From the NCBI GenBank assembly GCA_024693105.1, contig JAILLO010000103.1, positions 1 through 47,868 on the forward strand: DNA of 47,868 bases, given 5' to 3'. Under the pieces are notes generated by a model. The model was given only the letters and a program-made list of their open reading frames with translations, had not been told where the DNA came from and searched no databases. Of the stretch, positions 27,168 to 35,345 are shown piece after piece. Position 1 is the stretch's first letter; every line of letters begins with the position of its first letter. The position numbers and the translations under genes are program-made. This DNA is from Clostridia bacterium. Lineage in GTDB: Bacteria; Bacillota; Clostridia; Peptostreptococcales; Anaerovoracaceae.

Positions 27168-28244
27168 ATGAATTTCATAAGAGTTACAAAACGAGATGAC
27201 CTCCCCGTCAGAATGGAAGTGATTATCCGCCTTGTTGCGATTGTACTTTCCCTTATAGCCGCAGGAATAGTCATTCTGGTTTTCGGAGTCGATCCGGTCA
27301 GAATTTTTAAATCAATAATCGAAGGTTCGCTTGGAACCACACTCAGAATACAGCAGACTGTCGTAAAGGCAGTTCCGCTTATCATAACGTCACTTGGCAT
27401 CATGGTTGCATTCAAAATGAAGTTCTGGAATATCGGCGCCGAAGGACAGATAACTATGGGAGCCCTTGCGGCAACATGGGTTGCGCTGTTTATGAGTGAC
27501 AGTATGCCGCTTTTCGCAAAGCTTCTTCTGATGGCACTTGCCTCAATGGTTGCAGGCGGATTGTGGGCATTTATACCTGCGTTTTTCAAGGCAAAAATGG
27601 GGACAAACGAAACAATTTTCACGCTGATGATGAACTACATAGCAATTAAATTTGTCACCTATCTTCAGTACGGCCCGTGGAAGGACCCGAATTCAAACGG
27701 ATTCCCGAAGATCGCGCCGTTTCCCGAAAACGCAATTCTTCCGTCGCTTTTCGGAGTGCATATAGGATGGATTATTGCCATCATCTGCGCAATATTAATT
27801 TATCTTTTCATGACTCATACAAAGAAGGGATATGAGATTGCGGTAGTCGGGGAAAGCACCGAAACTGCAAGATACGCAGGTATGGACATAGGAAAAATCA
27901 TTATAATTGCGATGTTTGTTTCGGGCGGTCTTTGCGGTCTTGTCGGAATGATTCAGGCATCCGCAATCGAAAAGACACTTGTATCGGGTATTGCAAACGG
28001 CTACGGCTTTACCGCAATTATTACAGCATGGCTTGCAAAGCTCAATCCGGTAATTATCATCGTCGTTTGTCTGGCATTTTCAATGCTTATTCAGGGCGGC
28101 GCATACATTCAGATTGCGATGAACGTACCGAGCGCAGTATCTTCAATAGTTCAGGGAATTATTTTATTCTTTATCATGGGTGCTGAATTCTTCCTCCAGT
28201 ACAAAGTGGGATTCAGACACAATGAAGCAAAGGAGGTGGCATAA
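27168..28244 (+). CDS. Nucleoside ABC transporter permease 1
   Basis: A 358-residue inner-membrane permease of the YufP/NupP kind, in the branched-chain/ribose permease superfamily. A cytosolic N-terminus is followed by about eight to ten hydrophobic segments; characteristic stretches are MVAFKMKFWNIGAEGQI, TNETIFTLMMNYIA and GYEIAVVGESTETARYAGMD. The gene begins 3 bases after the ATPase stop with AGGAGGAAT upstream, which is inside the ATPase gene, indicating coupled translation. It pairs with permease 2 as a heterodimer. Confidence 0.93.
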   Translation: MNFIRVTKRDDLPVRMEVIIRLVAIVLSLIAAGIVILVFGVDPVRIFKSIIEGSLGTTLRIQQTVVKAVPLIITSLGIMVAFKMKFWNIGAEGQITMGALAATWVALFMSDSMPLFAKLLLMALASMVAGGLWAFIPAFFKAKMGTNETIFTLMMNYIAIKFVTYLQYGPWKDPNSNGFPKIAPFPENAILPSLFGVHIGWIIAIICAILIYLFMTHTKKGYEIAVVGESTETARYAGMDIGKIIIIAMFVSGGLCGLVGMIQASAIEKTLVSGIANGYGFTAIITAWLAKLNPVIIIVVCLAFSMLIQGGAYIQIAMNVPSAVSSIVQGIILFFIMGAEFFLQYKVGFRHNEAKEVA

Positions 28245-28246
28245 GA

Positions 28247-29173
28247 ATGGAAGTATTTCTGGCCTCATGCATAGTTGCGGGGACACCGCTTTTGTTTGCC
28301 ACACTCGGCGAAATTATTACAGAAAAATCGGGAAGCCTTAACCTCGGTGTTGAAGGCATGATGCTGATGGGAGCCGTTATAGGCTTTCTTACGGCGGCAG
28401 CCACAAACAGTGCGCTTCTTGCGGTGCTTGGCGCGATTGCGGCAGGCGCGGCGGGAGCTTTGATATTTGCGATACTGACTGCGAGCCTCAATGCAAATCA
28501 GAACGTTGTGGGACTTACTCTTACAATTTTCGGAACAGGCTTTGCGGGCTTTCTCGGACAGCCGGTACTCGGAACATCCGTACCTGCGGAAGTATACAAA
28601 TCGCTGAAGAATTTTGACATTCCGCTTCTGAAGGACATACCTTTTGTGGGACCTGTCTTTTTCAGACACGATGTTCTTGTATATGTAGGTTATATCGTAA
28701 TTATAGGATTCGCCTTTTATATGTACAAGACAAGAATCGGCCTCAATATGAGAGCTGTCGGTGAGAATACTGCGGCAGCCGATGCTTCGGGTATAAACGT
28801 TACGCTTTACAAGTATGTTCATATCATTATCGGCGGAGCTCTTGCGGGGCTTGGCGGCGCATATCTTTCACTTGTGCGTGTTCCTGTATGGCAGTCTGAC
28901 ATCGTCAACGGACGCGGATGGATTGCGGTTGCTCTTGTAATTTTTGCATCCTGGAATCCTATCAAGTCATTTTTCGGAGCAGTCCTTTTCGGAGGTCTGG
29001 GCATCCTTGGAATGAAGCTTCAGGCAATGGGCTTCAGCATTTCGCAGTATCTTGTTGATATGATTCCTTATGTTGCAACGATAATTATCGTCATCATAAG
29101 TACGCATAAGAGGAAGAAAGAAAGTCAGCCTCCGCACGATTTGTCGGTTCCGTATTTCAGGGAAGAACGATAG
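28247..29173 (+). CDS. Nucleoside ABC transporter permease 2
   Basis: A 308-residue permease of the YufQ/NupQ kind and the last gene of the operon. Family stretches include ATLGEIITEKSGSLNLGVEGMMLMGA at the N-terminus, NQNVVGLTLTIFGTGFAGFLG, NMRAVGENTAAADASG and GGALAGLGGAYLSL. About eight to nine hydrophobic segments are seen. It starts two bases after the previous stop, with AGGAGG in the preceding gene. A bidirectional terminator follows. Confidence 0.93.
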   Translation: MEVFLASCIVAGTPLLFATLGEIITEKSGSLNLGVEGMMLMGAVIGFLTAAATNSALLAVLGAIAAGAAGALIFAILTASLNANQNVVGLTLTIFGTGFAGFLGQPVLGTSVPAEVYKSLKNFDIPLLKDIPFVGPVFFRHDVLVYVGYIVIIGFAFYMYKTRIGLNMRAVGENTAAADASGINVTLYKYVHIIIGGALAGLGGAYLSLVRVPVWQSDIVNGRGWIAVALVIFASWNPIKSFFGAVLFGGLGILGMKLQAMGFSISQYLVDMIPYVATIIIVIISTHKRKKESQPPHDLSVPYFREER

Positions 29174-29235
29174 CGCAAAGTCAAACGGAGAAAATGCGGC
29201 CTTTCGGCCGGCAATCACAGTATGTATATGAAAAG

Positions 29236-29278
29236 GTGCCGGGGACGGGAATAAAATCCCGTTCCGGCATCTTTTTTT
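29236..29278. terminator. Bidirectional terminator between convergent units
   Basis: TGCCGG...ACGGGA (29237-29250) pairs with TCCCGT...CCGGCA (29257-29269), with one bulge; CTTTTTTT follows on plus and CCTTTTC on minus. It ends the transporter operon and the opposing DJ-1 unit. Confidence 0.9.
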
Positions 29279-29297
29279 CGGTTTAGAATGATTCGAT

Positions 29298-29837
29298 TTA
29301 GAATATAAGATCTTTTTTCAGTGTTGAAGCAATCGGTTTTCCGCGGAGGAGTTCAACTATGACAAGCGCGAATTCCATTGCTGTGCCCGGGCCTTTTGAG
29401 GTTATGATGCGGCCGTCTGTAACAACGGTGTCTTTTTTGACTTTTGCACCTTCAAGTTTGTTTTCCATGCCGGGATAAATCGTTGCTTTCTTTCCCTGAA
29501 GAATTCCTGCTGCGGCAAGAACCATAGGTGCGGCACATATTGCCGCAACATATTTGTTTCCTTCCGCAAATTCTCTGATGCGGTTCATAAGAATTTCCGA
29601 TTGCGCAAGATTTACAGTTCCGGGCATGCCTCCCGGGAGAATGATCATGTCGCAGTCATCGTAATCGGCTTTTTCTATAATAGTGTCGGCAGAAATTGTA
29701 ATGCCGTGCGCTCCCGTAACATCAAGGGAGCCGGTCAGGGAAACGGTCTGAATGTCAAAACGCGCCCTTCTGAGAATATCAACGACGGTAACTGCTTCGA
29801 TTTCTTCAAATCCTTCGGCAAGGTGTAAATACAGCAT
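29298..29837 (-). CDS. DJ-1/PfpI family protein
   Basis: A 179-residue cytosolic protein with the DJ-1/ThiJ flavodoxin-like fold. The nucleophile-elbow cysteine is Cys101 in AAICAAPMVLA and the conserved glutamate is Glu14 in AEGFEEIEA; ILPGGMPGT and TSKGPGTAMEFA are further family motifs. Members act as protein or metabolite repair enzymes, chaperones or stress factors, and sequence does not decide which. The ribosome binding site AAGGAAGGA precedes the ATG. It lies 18 bases after the minus-strand membrane protein gene, so the two form an operon. Confidence 0.92.
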   Translation of the reverse strand: MLYLHLAEGFEEIEAVTVVDILRRARFDIQTVSLTGSLDVTGAHGITISADTIIEKADYDDCDMIILPGGMPGTVNLAQSEILMNRIREFAEGNKYVAAICAAPMVLAAAGILQGKKATIYPGMENKLEGAKVKKDTVVTDGRIITSKGPGTAMEFALVIVELLRGKPIASTLKKDLIF

Positions 29838-29855
29838 CTTAAATCCTTCCTTTCA

Positions 29856-30521
29856 TTACCAGAAAAACATTCTTTTCGGTTTTGTGAGTTTCCAGGTGAT
29901 ATACCCGGTTATCGTCATAAAAATGCCTGAAACAATGCAGCCTACAGTAAGCAGCATTCGGGCATAATAGCGGTCTAGAATCATTGGAATCGCGTCGCCC
30001 TCCGAGAATTTAAAAGGGAAAATGTGCGCATATATGAAATCCGAAACGGCAGTAACGTTGAAAGCTGCAACCGAAATTCCGAGGAAAAGTAAAAGGATAA
30101 TGCATTCGCGCTTGAAAAGCCATCGAAGTATTTCCGTAAATTCATTTCTGATCAGATAGAAGTAAATCAGCACTGTTGCAAGAATAAACACTGCTCCTGC
30201 AATAGCGGAAACGTCGGTAATAAGGCGAAGCCTTGAGGCGGCATCCTGGTCTGTTTTACTGAAAAGAAAATAAAAATCGGTTTCGGTTTCACTCATATTC
30301 AGTTGAAGTTCGCTGCTTTTGTGAAGCATAAAATCCGATATTGTATCGCCGACGATATCTTCTTCCGCATAGATATTGGCCTTGTCGAGCGCTTCGGTTG
30401 CTTTGAGTGAAAACTGTACAACATCGGGTGCACGAAGCAGTATATTTGCGGAAAGACAAAGCATGGCAACAGGGATAAGCAATATCAGTGAATATGCCAT
30501 AATTTTTCTGAAAACTCGCAT
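29856..30521 (-). CDS. Integral membrane protein, resembling DUF1461
   Basis: A 221-residue protein with four hydrophobic segments: about 8-29 (YSLILLIPVAMLCLSANILL), 100-122 (DVSAIAGAVFILATVLIYF), 140-160 (ILLLFLGISVAAF) and 190-210 (LTVGCIVSGIFMTITGYITW). A loop of about 70 residues lies between segments 1 and 2, with DTISDFMLHKSSELQL. The size and layout recall the DUF1461/TIGR01906 family, but I am unsure. GGAG precedes the ATG on the minus strand. Its leader can form a terminator-like hairpin. It is first in an operon with the DJ-1 gene. Confidence 0.75.
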   Translation of the reverse strand: MRVFRKIMAYSLILLIPVAMLCLSANILLRAPDVVQFSLKATEALDKANIYAEEDIVGDTISDFMLHKSSELQLNMSETETDFYFLFSKTDQDAASRLRLITDVSAIAGAVFILATVLIYFYLIRNEFTEILRWLFKRECIILLLFLGISVAAFNVTAVSDFIYAHIFPFKFSEGDAIPMILDRYYARMLLTVGCIVSGIFMTITGYITWKLTKPKRMFFW

Positions 30522-30536
30522 ATAAAACTCCTAAAA

Positions 30537-30570
30537 AACACAGCATTACGGCTGTGATAAAAGCTGTGTT
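30537..30570 (-). promoter_or_regulatory. Attenuator-like hairpin in the minus-strand leader
   Basis: On the minus strand AACACAGC (30563-30570) pairs with GCTGTGTT (30537-30544), and the next bases extend this into a run of six T, just before the ribosome binding site. A second CACAGC (30551-30556) competes for the same partner. Confidence 0.45.
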
Positions 30571-30582
30571 GATTGAGACTAC

Positions 30583-30611
30583 ATTATATTATAAAATAGA
30601 TGGCAAAACAA
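30583..30611 (-). promoter_or_regulatory. Promoter of the minus-strand operon
   Basis: Reading the minus strand: TTGTTT (30611-30606), 17 bp, TATAAT (30588-30583). Confidence 0.6.
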
Positions 30612-30678
30612 TACTTATGAAACAGTTTAGAAATATTTTACAGAACTGTGCCTGAAAAATGAGGCACGGGAGGATTAC

Positions 30679-31491
30679 ATGGCAAGAGACGTATCAGTTA
30701 TAAAAACGCTTGAAAATGCGGATTATCATATGCATTCAACTTTTTCCGACGGAGTCCTTTCTCCGACGCAGCTTGTTGAAAGAGCAAAAGCAAACGGTAT
30801 TAAAATAATGGCGCTTACAGATCATGACGGCGTCGGCGGCATAGCAGAGGCAAAAGAGGCAGGCAGGGCCTGCGGTGTTGAAGTCGTGGCAGGAATTGAA
30901 TTTGCGGTCAGGACGAAGGAAGGCATAGGACTTCATATGCTGGGATACGATTTTGATGTCCGCAATGAAAAGCTCCTTGCAATGGTGGAGCGGACGCGAA
31001 AATACAGAGAAGAAAGAAACAAAGAGCTTATCGCGGTTCTTTGCGGTATGGGCTTTGAAATGACCATGGAGGAAGTAATTGCAGAGGGAGGCAGGGATTA
31101 TGCCGGCAAGCCGAACATGGCGAGAGTAATGATGAAAAAAGGTTACATCAGAGAATGGAAAGAAGCCTTCAGCGAAAAAACATTTGAATCCCCGCAGGTG
31201 AAAAGCATCAAACGAAAAAAGCCCGAGGCGGGGGAGGTGCTTGATGTAATTCTTCAGGCCGGTGGGATTCCGGTGCTTGCGCATCCGGGAAAGATAAAAA
31301 GACTCGGCGAAAAGGAAAACGGCGAATTCTTTAAAAACGCGGAAAAGCTTGTGGTCGCTCTGAAGGCGCGGGGGCTTATGGGAATTGAATGTTTCCATAC
31401 AGACCATACGAAGGAGGATGAAGAATTTTTCCGGGCACTTGCGGAAAAACTTGACCTTGTAATTACAAAGGGCTCGGATTTTCACGGATAG
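30679..31491 (+). CDS. PHP-domain phosphoesterase, short C-terminus
   Basis: A 270-residue metal-dependent phosphoesterase of the TrpH/YciV (RNase AM-like) type, which in studied members removes 5' nucleotides or phosphate from nucleotides. Metal-ligand motifs are in order: DYHMHSTFSDG (His17, His19), TDHDGVGG (Asp48, His49, Asp50), Glu near 76 (AGIEFAV), VLAHPGK, CFHTDHT and GSDFHG (Asp267, His269). The protein stops one residue after the last ligand, where homologs usually continue for about 10-15 residues. GGGAGG lies 5-10 bases upstream of the ATG, next to a small GTGCCT/AGGCAC hairpin (30648-30667). Confidence 0.88.
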   Translation: MARDVSVIKTLENADYHMHSTFSDGVLSPTQLVERAKANGIKIMALTDHDGVGGIAEAKEAGRACGVEVVAGIEFAVRTKEGIGLHMLGYDFDVRNEKLLAMVERTRKYREERNKELIAVLCGMGFEMTMEEVIAEGGRDYAGKPNMARVMMKKGYIREWKEAFSEKTFESPQVKSIKRKKPEAGEVLDVILQAGGIPVLAHPGKIKRLGEKENGEFFKNAEKLVVALKARGLMGIECFHTDHTKEDEEFFRALAEKLDLVITKGSDFHG

Positions 31492-31577
31492 ACTTTCATA
31501 AAAGGCCGGCTTGCAGCCTCTGAAAATGCGTTATTGCGGCCTATTTGTAAAAAAATAGAAAAAGTTGAAGTTAGTAC

Positions 31578-31606
31578 TTGACAAAAAAGGAAAAATATTA
31601 CATAAT
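31578..31606 (+). promoter_or_regulatory. Strong promoter for the PC4-like gene
   Basis: Consensus TTGACA (31578-31583), 17 bp, CATAAT (31601-31606). Confidence 0.8.
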
Positions 31607-31649
31607 GTAATCACACCCGGGTATTGAGAAGACGAAAGGAGATTATATT

Positions 31650-32042
31650 ATGGCATCAAATGAAAGGGACGAAGTAAGATTTGAAATTGTAGAAAAAATA
31701 GGAGTGCTGAATTCATATTCAAATGGCTGGAACAAGGAACTCAATCTTGTAGCCTGGAACGGAAATTCGGCAAAGTATGACCTGCGCGACTGGGATCCCA
31801 ACCATGAGCATATGTCCAGAGGTATCACTCTTCACGCGCCGGAGGCACTGAAACTGGGCCTCCTGCTCGAGGAGCGAAAAAAAATTCTTGAAAAAGCGTG
31901 TTCAAATGCAGCAGCTGCAAATAACGGGGCGAGAGCCGCGTCAAAGGGCGACTCAAAAGAAGCCTCAAATGCAGTTGCGGCAGCGGCGTCCAGAGCGATT
32001 TCCGAGGCGGCCGTTGCGGAAGAATTCGCAGCAGTAAATTAG
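31650..32042 (+). CDS. YdbC/PC4-like ssDNA-binding protein with Ala-rich tail
   Basis: A 130-residue protein. Residues 1 to about 75 match the YdbC/PC4 fold: RFEIVEKIGVLNSYSNGWNKELNLVAWNGNS followed by KYDLRDWDPNHEHMSRGITL. YdbC-type proteins bind single-stranded nucleic acid as dimers and are poorly understood in bacteria. Residues about 80-130 form an alanine-rich, mixed-charge tail (AAAANNGARAASKG) that is unusual for the family and probably helical or disordered. AAAGGAG precedes the ATG and a consensus sigma-A promoter drives it alone. I infer strong expression; a role in DNA or RNA protection is inference. Confidence 0.85.
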   Translation: MASNERDEVRFEIVEKIGVLNSYSNGWNKELNLVAWNGNSAKYDLRDWDPNHEHMSRGITLHAPEALKLGLLLEERKKILEKACSNAAAANNGARAASKGDSKEASNAVAAAASRAISEAAVAEEFAAVN

Positions 32043-32053
32043 TCCTGTCATTT

Positions 32054-32071
32054 TCTGCCGGTGACGGCAGA
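32054..32071 (+). terminator. First hairpin after the PC4-like gene
   Basis: TCTGCCG (32054-32060) and CGGCAGA (32065-32071) around a GTGA tetraloop; only a weak TTCCCTTTT tail. Confidence 0.5.
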
Positions 32072-32133
32072 GTTCCCTTTTGATATTCAGGCATTAAGCC
32101 TGCCTTTTAACAGTACAGGAATGAAAAACGAAA

Positions 32134-32174
32134 AACATGGTCCGTATATTCCCACGGCCGTGTTTTTTGTTTTA
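32134..32174. terminator. Strong terminator, probably bidirectional
   Basis: AACATGG and CCGT (32134-32145, one bulged T) pair with ACGG and CCGTGTT (32154-32164); TTTTTTGTTTT follows and the other strand also has a T-rich flank. Confidence 0.85.
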
Positions 32175-32215
32175 TTTGCAGCAGTAATTATAAATTTTTA
32201 AAAATTTCCGCCATT

Positions 32216-32245
32216 TTGCAACAGAGGCCGTGAATGTGTTATAAT
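32216..32245 (+). promoter_or_regulatory. Promoter of the nucleoside kinase gene
   Basis: TTGCAA (32216-32221) and a perfect TATAAT (32240-32245) with 18-bp spacing. The leader to 32342 shows no strong structure. Confidence 0.7.
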
Positions 32246-32342
32246 GACCATGTATACGGTCTTTTGGATTATATCGGGGGCGTATTGGGACAATGAACTG
32301 ATGATATTATTATAATATCCTTACAAATAAGGGGGAGCGGAA

Positions 32343-34004
32343 ATGAAAGTCGATCTTATAAGAGAACCGCGCGCAAAGGCTGAAACAATTGAAGTTGCAG
32401 GCGGGACCAGCATAGAAGAATTATACAAAAAGTACGGTAAGGGACTGAAATATACAGTTCTTGCAGCAAGAATAGACTACAATAATGTCGATCTTCTTAC
32501 AAAGATAGACAAGCCGTGCACCATATCTTTCCTTGATATGCGGGATCTTGCGGCAAATCTTATATATCAGCACAGTCTGTCACTTATATATCTTAAGGCT
32601 GTTTATGATGTGCTCGGTGAAGTTACCGTTGAAATACAAAATTCACTGAACAAAGGCCTTTATACGCATATCAAGCTTGCGGCGCCTGTCAAAATCAGTC
32701 AGGTTAAGCAGATTGAGGCCCGCATGTGGGAAATTGTCGAAGATGATATTCCTATCGTAAAGGAAATTATGCCGCTCAAAGACGGCGTTGAAATGCTCAA
32801 AAAAATGGGCAATCCGACAAAGGCGGAAATACTCAAAAGCTCCGGAAAAACTAAGGCAAAGTTTTATTCAATAGACGACTACAGAAATTATTTTTACGGT
32901 CTGATGGTTCCGTCTACCGGATATATAGACAAATTCGAACTTCGGAAATACAAAAAAGGTGTGCTCTTGAGATTTCCTCATCCTTCGAACCCTGCGGAGA
33001 TACCGCCTTACATCGACGAGACAAGGCTTTATTCCGCTTTCAGTGAGGCAACAAAGTGGGGCAGACTTATGGGCGTAAATTTTGTGACGGACCTCAATCA
33101 GAAAGTGAGGGACGGCAGCTACAAGGAACTGATACAGCTTTCGGAGGCTCTTCACGAAAAGAAAATCGCCGAGATTGCAGACATGATTACAAAGAGAAGA
33201 AAGCGCATAATTCTTATTGCGGGGCCTTCTTCTTCGGGCAAGACCACATTTGCAAGAAGACTTTGCATTCAGCTTCGCGTCAACGGACTCAATCCTCTTT
33301 ACATGGGTACGGACGATTATTTTGTGGAGCGCAAGGATACGCCGCGCGATGAAAACGGCGAGATGGACTTTGAAAATCTTGATGCAATGGATATAGAACT
33401 TTTTAACCGCAATATGAATGACCTGCTTGCGGGCAGGGAGGTCGACATGCCGACATTTGATTTTATGACGGGGACAAAGGTTTTCGGAAAGAGAGTGACA
33501 AGACTTGAGGAAGGCAGGCCGATTGTAATTGAAGGAATTCATGCCCTCAACAACGAAATGACAAAATTCCTTCCTGCTGACGAGAAATTCAAGATTTATA
33601 TCAGCCCTCTTACGCAGCTGAATATCGATGCGCACAACCGTATTCCGACAACGGATGCGCGTATGCTCAGGCGTATGGTAAGGGATTTCAGATACAGAGG
33701 ACATTCGGCTCAGGCAACTATTCAGAACTGGCCGAAGGTTAGACGCGGAGAAGACAAAAACATTTTTCCGTACAGCGGAGAGGCCGATGTCTTGTTCAAT
33801 TCAGTTCACATTTACGAGCTTTCCGTTCTGAAAAAGTATGCGCAGCCGCTGCTTGAATCGATCAAACCGGATGAGCCGGAGTACAGTGAAGCCGTTCGCA
33901 TGCTGAAATTCCTGAGATTCTTTGATATTATCGAAGATGACAGCATTATTGCAAACAACTCGATTATCAGGGAATTTATAGGCGGAAGCATATTTGTAAG
34001 CTGA
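32343..34004 (+). CDS. Nucleoside kinase with TGS-like N-terminus (uridine kinase family)
   Basis: A 553-residue protein. Residues 1 to about 65 resemble a TGS domain and the following stretch to about 230 resembles the editing-like region of threonyl-tRNA synthetase. The C-terminal half is a uridine-kinase-type P-loop kinase: Walker A GPSSSGKTT at 294-302, YMGTDDYFVER, and EGIHALNNE. Family members phosphorylate a nucleoside with ATP. AGGAAGG-like sites are absent, but GGGGGAG precedes the ATG. It has its own promoter, and the lipoprotein gene follows 63 bp later. The role of the fused N-terminus is unknown. Confidence 0.9.
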   Translation: MKVDLIREPRAKAETIEVAGGTSIEELYKKYGKGLKYTVLAARIDYNNVDLLTKIDKPCTISFLDMRDLAANLIYQHSLSLIYLKAVYDVLGEVTVEIQNSLNKGLYTHIKLAAPVKISQVKQIEARMWEIVEDDIPIVKEIMPLKDGVEMLKKMGNPTKAEILKSSGKTKAKFYSIDDYRNYFYGLMVPSTGYIDKFELRKYKKGVLLRFPHPSNPAEIPPYIDETRLYSAFSEATKWGRLMGVNFVTDLNQKVRDGSYKELIQLSEALHEKKIAEIADMITKRRKRIILIAGPSSSGKTTFARRLCIQLRVNGLNPLYMGTDDYFVERKDTPRDENGEMDFENLDAMDIELFNRNMNDLLAGREVDMPTFDFMTGTKVFGKRVTRLEEGRPIVIEGIHALNNEMTKFLPADEKFKIYISPLTQLNIDAHNRIPTTDARMLRRMVRDFRYRGHSAQATIQNWPKVRRGEDKNIFPYSGEADVLFNSVHIYELSVLKKYAQPLLESIKPDEPEYSEAVRMLKFLRFFDIIEDDSIIANNSIIREFIGGSIFVS

Positions 34005-34067
34005 AAATCAGACCTGAAAAGGGCATATACATATAAATAAATTCAATTAAAGGAAGAAAAGTATATT

Positions 34068-35342
34068 ATGGGCGATAGAGTCAGGCTAAAAAAACCGGTG
34101 AGTATTCTGACAGCGGTTATGCTTTGTATGTCTGCTTTTGCAGGCTGCGGAGCACCACAGACCGCTTCGGGCAGCAAAATAAGTCTTGATGATGAAGAGT
34201 ACCGTCTTATACAGGACGGTGACAATTACAAAGTGGAAATTCCGGACGGAAGACCAAGGGTGCCGCAGGTTCTCTGCGAAGATGCGGATGAGGTGTACCA
34301 GGCATATTTCAGTGACGGTCAGTCGGCTGCGGAGGCAGTTGTAAAAACCGGGGAGGATGTGTGCAAAATCGAATTTCACAAAAATCCGGAGCTTGGTTTT
34401 GTACTTCAGTATGATGACAGATATGTCTTCAAACCGAAAACATTCAAGGCGACATATTTCACTTCAAGCAATCCCGAAGTTGCGACGGTTGATGAAAACG
34501 GACTTATTACAATCGTGGGCGTAAGCGACGAGAGTGTTGTAATTACGGCAGGCTCGGGAATGGCCGAGGAGTATATGACAATTACAAAAACGGTGCGCGC
34601 GCCGATCAATGTCTACCTTCTGACAGGTCAGAGCAACGCTGCATATTTCTACGCCGAACCGGAGAATGCAACGATTACAAAGCAGGGAACGTCTTATCAG
34701 TATGATACTGTTGAAGGCGGCTGCAGGGTGCGGTCTCTCAACAAACCGGACGGAAGCATGCTTGTGGGAAGCATTGAGGCGAGCCTTTGCAAAACACTTT
34801 ATGATATTATGGGTGAAAAAACCCTTATTATCAATGCCGGTATAAGCGGGCAGCCTATCAGAACATTCAAGCCTTTTGATGCGGATTCGTTCATTCAGGT
34901 CAACACAATTTGGCAGACTTCGACGGCGGAAGTGGCCTCGGAGGAATTTTCCTCGCATTTCGAGCCGCGTTTCAGGAGTTATATATGGATTCAGGGCGAA
35001 ACCGACGACTGGACAAATTCGGACAGATACAAGAGTGATTTTCTGCAGCTTCACAAAGTTTTCAGATCACCGGATTATTTCAATCTTGATTACTGCTTTA
35101 TGGTTATGGTGCGTTCGGTCTTCACAAGACCGTGTGAGGCACAGGAAGAACTTGCACAGGGCTATGAAGACATCATTATGGCCTCAAGGGCATCTCAGTA
35201 TCTGACTATGGAGAACGGCGGCCTCAGGCACGACAATCTTCATTACGCGCAGGCGGGAGACAATATTCTTGGCGAAGATGCCGCAAAAGTTATAGCGGAT
35301 GTATATATGTACGGCCTTGACAGTGTCCCGGAAGGAGAATAG
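34068..35342 (+). CDS. Lipoprotein with Ig-like and SGNH esterase (SASA) domains
   Basis: A 424-residue exported lipoprotein with cleavage before Cys27 (SAFAGC). Residues about 125-180 form a bacterial Ig-like (BIG2) domain (TSSNPEVATVDENGLITIVG). Residues about 180-420 resemble the sialate O-acetylesterase/SGNH family: nucleophile-type Ser189 in LTGQSN, WIQGETDD at 307-314, and a DxxH pair Asp389/His392 in RHDNLHY. Members remove acetyl groups from sugars. Together this suggests a surface esterase acting on wall or host glycans, which is inference. The stop is 3 bases before the MFS start. Confidence 0.85.
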   Translation: MGDRVRLKKPVSILTAVMLCMSAFAGCGAPQTASGSKISLDDEEYRLIQDGDNYKVEIPDGRPRVPQVLCEDADEVYQAYFSDGQSAAEAVVKTGEDVCKIEFHKNPELGFVLQYDDRYVFKPKTFKATYFTSSNPEVATVDENGLITIVGVSDESVVITAGSGMAEEYMTITKTVRAPINVYLLTGQSNAAYFYAEPENATITKQGTSYQYDTVEGGCRVRSLNKPDGSMLVGSIEASLCKTLYDIMGEKTLIINAGISGQPIRTFKPFDADSFIQVNTIWQTSTAEVASEEFSSHFEPRFRSYIWIQGETDDWTNSDRYKSDFLQLHKVFRSPDYFNLDYCFMVMVRSVFTRPCEAQEELAQGYEDIIMASRASQYLTMENGGLRHDNLHYAQAGDNILGEDAAKVIADVYMYGLDSVPEGE

Positions 35343-35345
35343 TAA

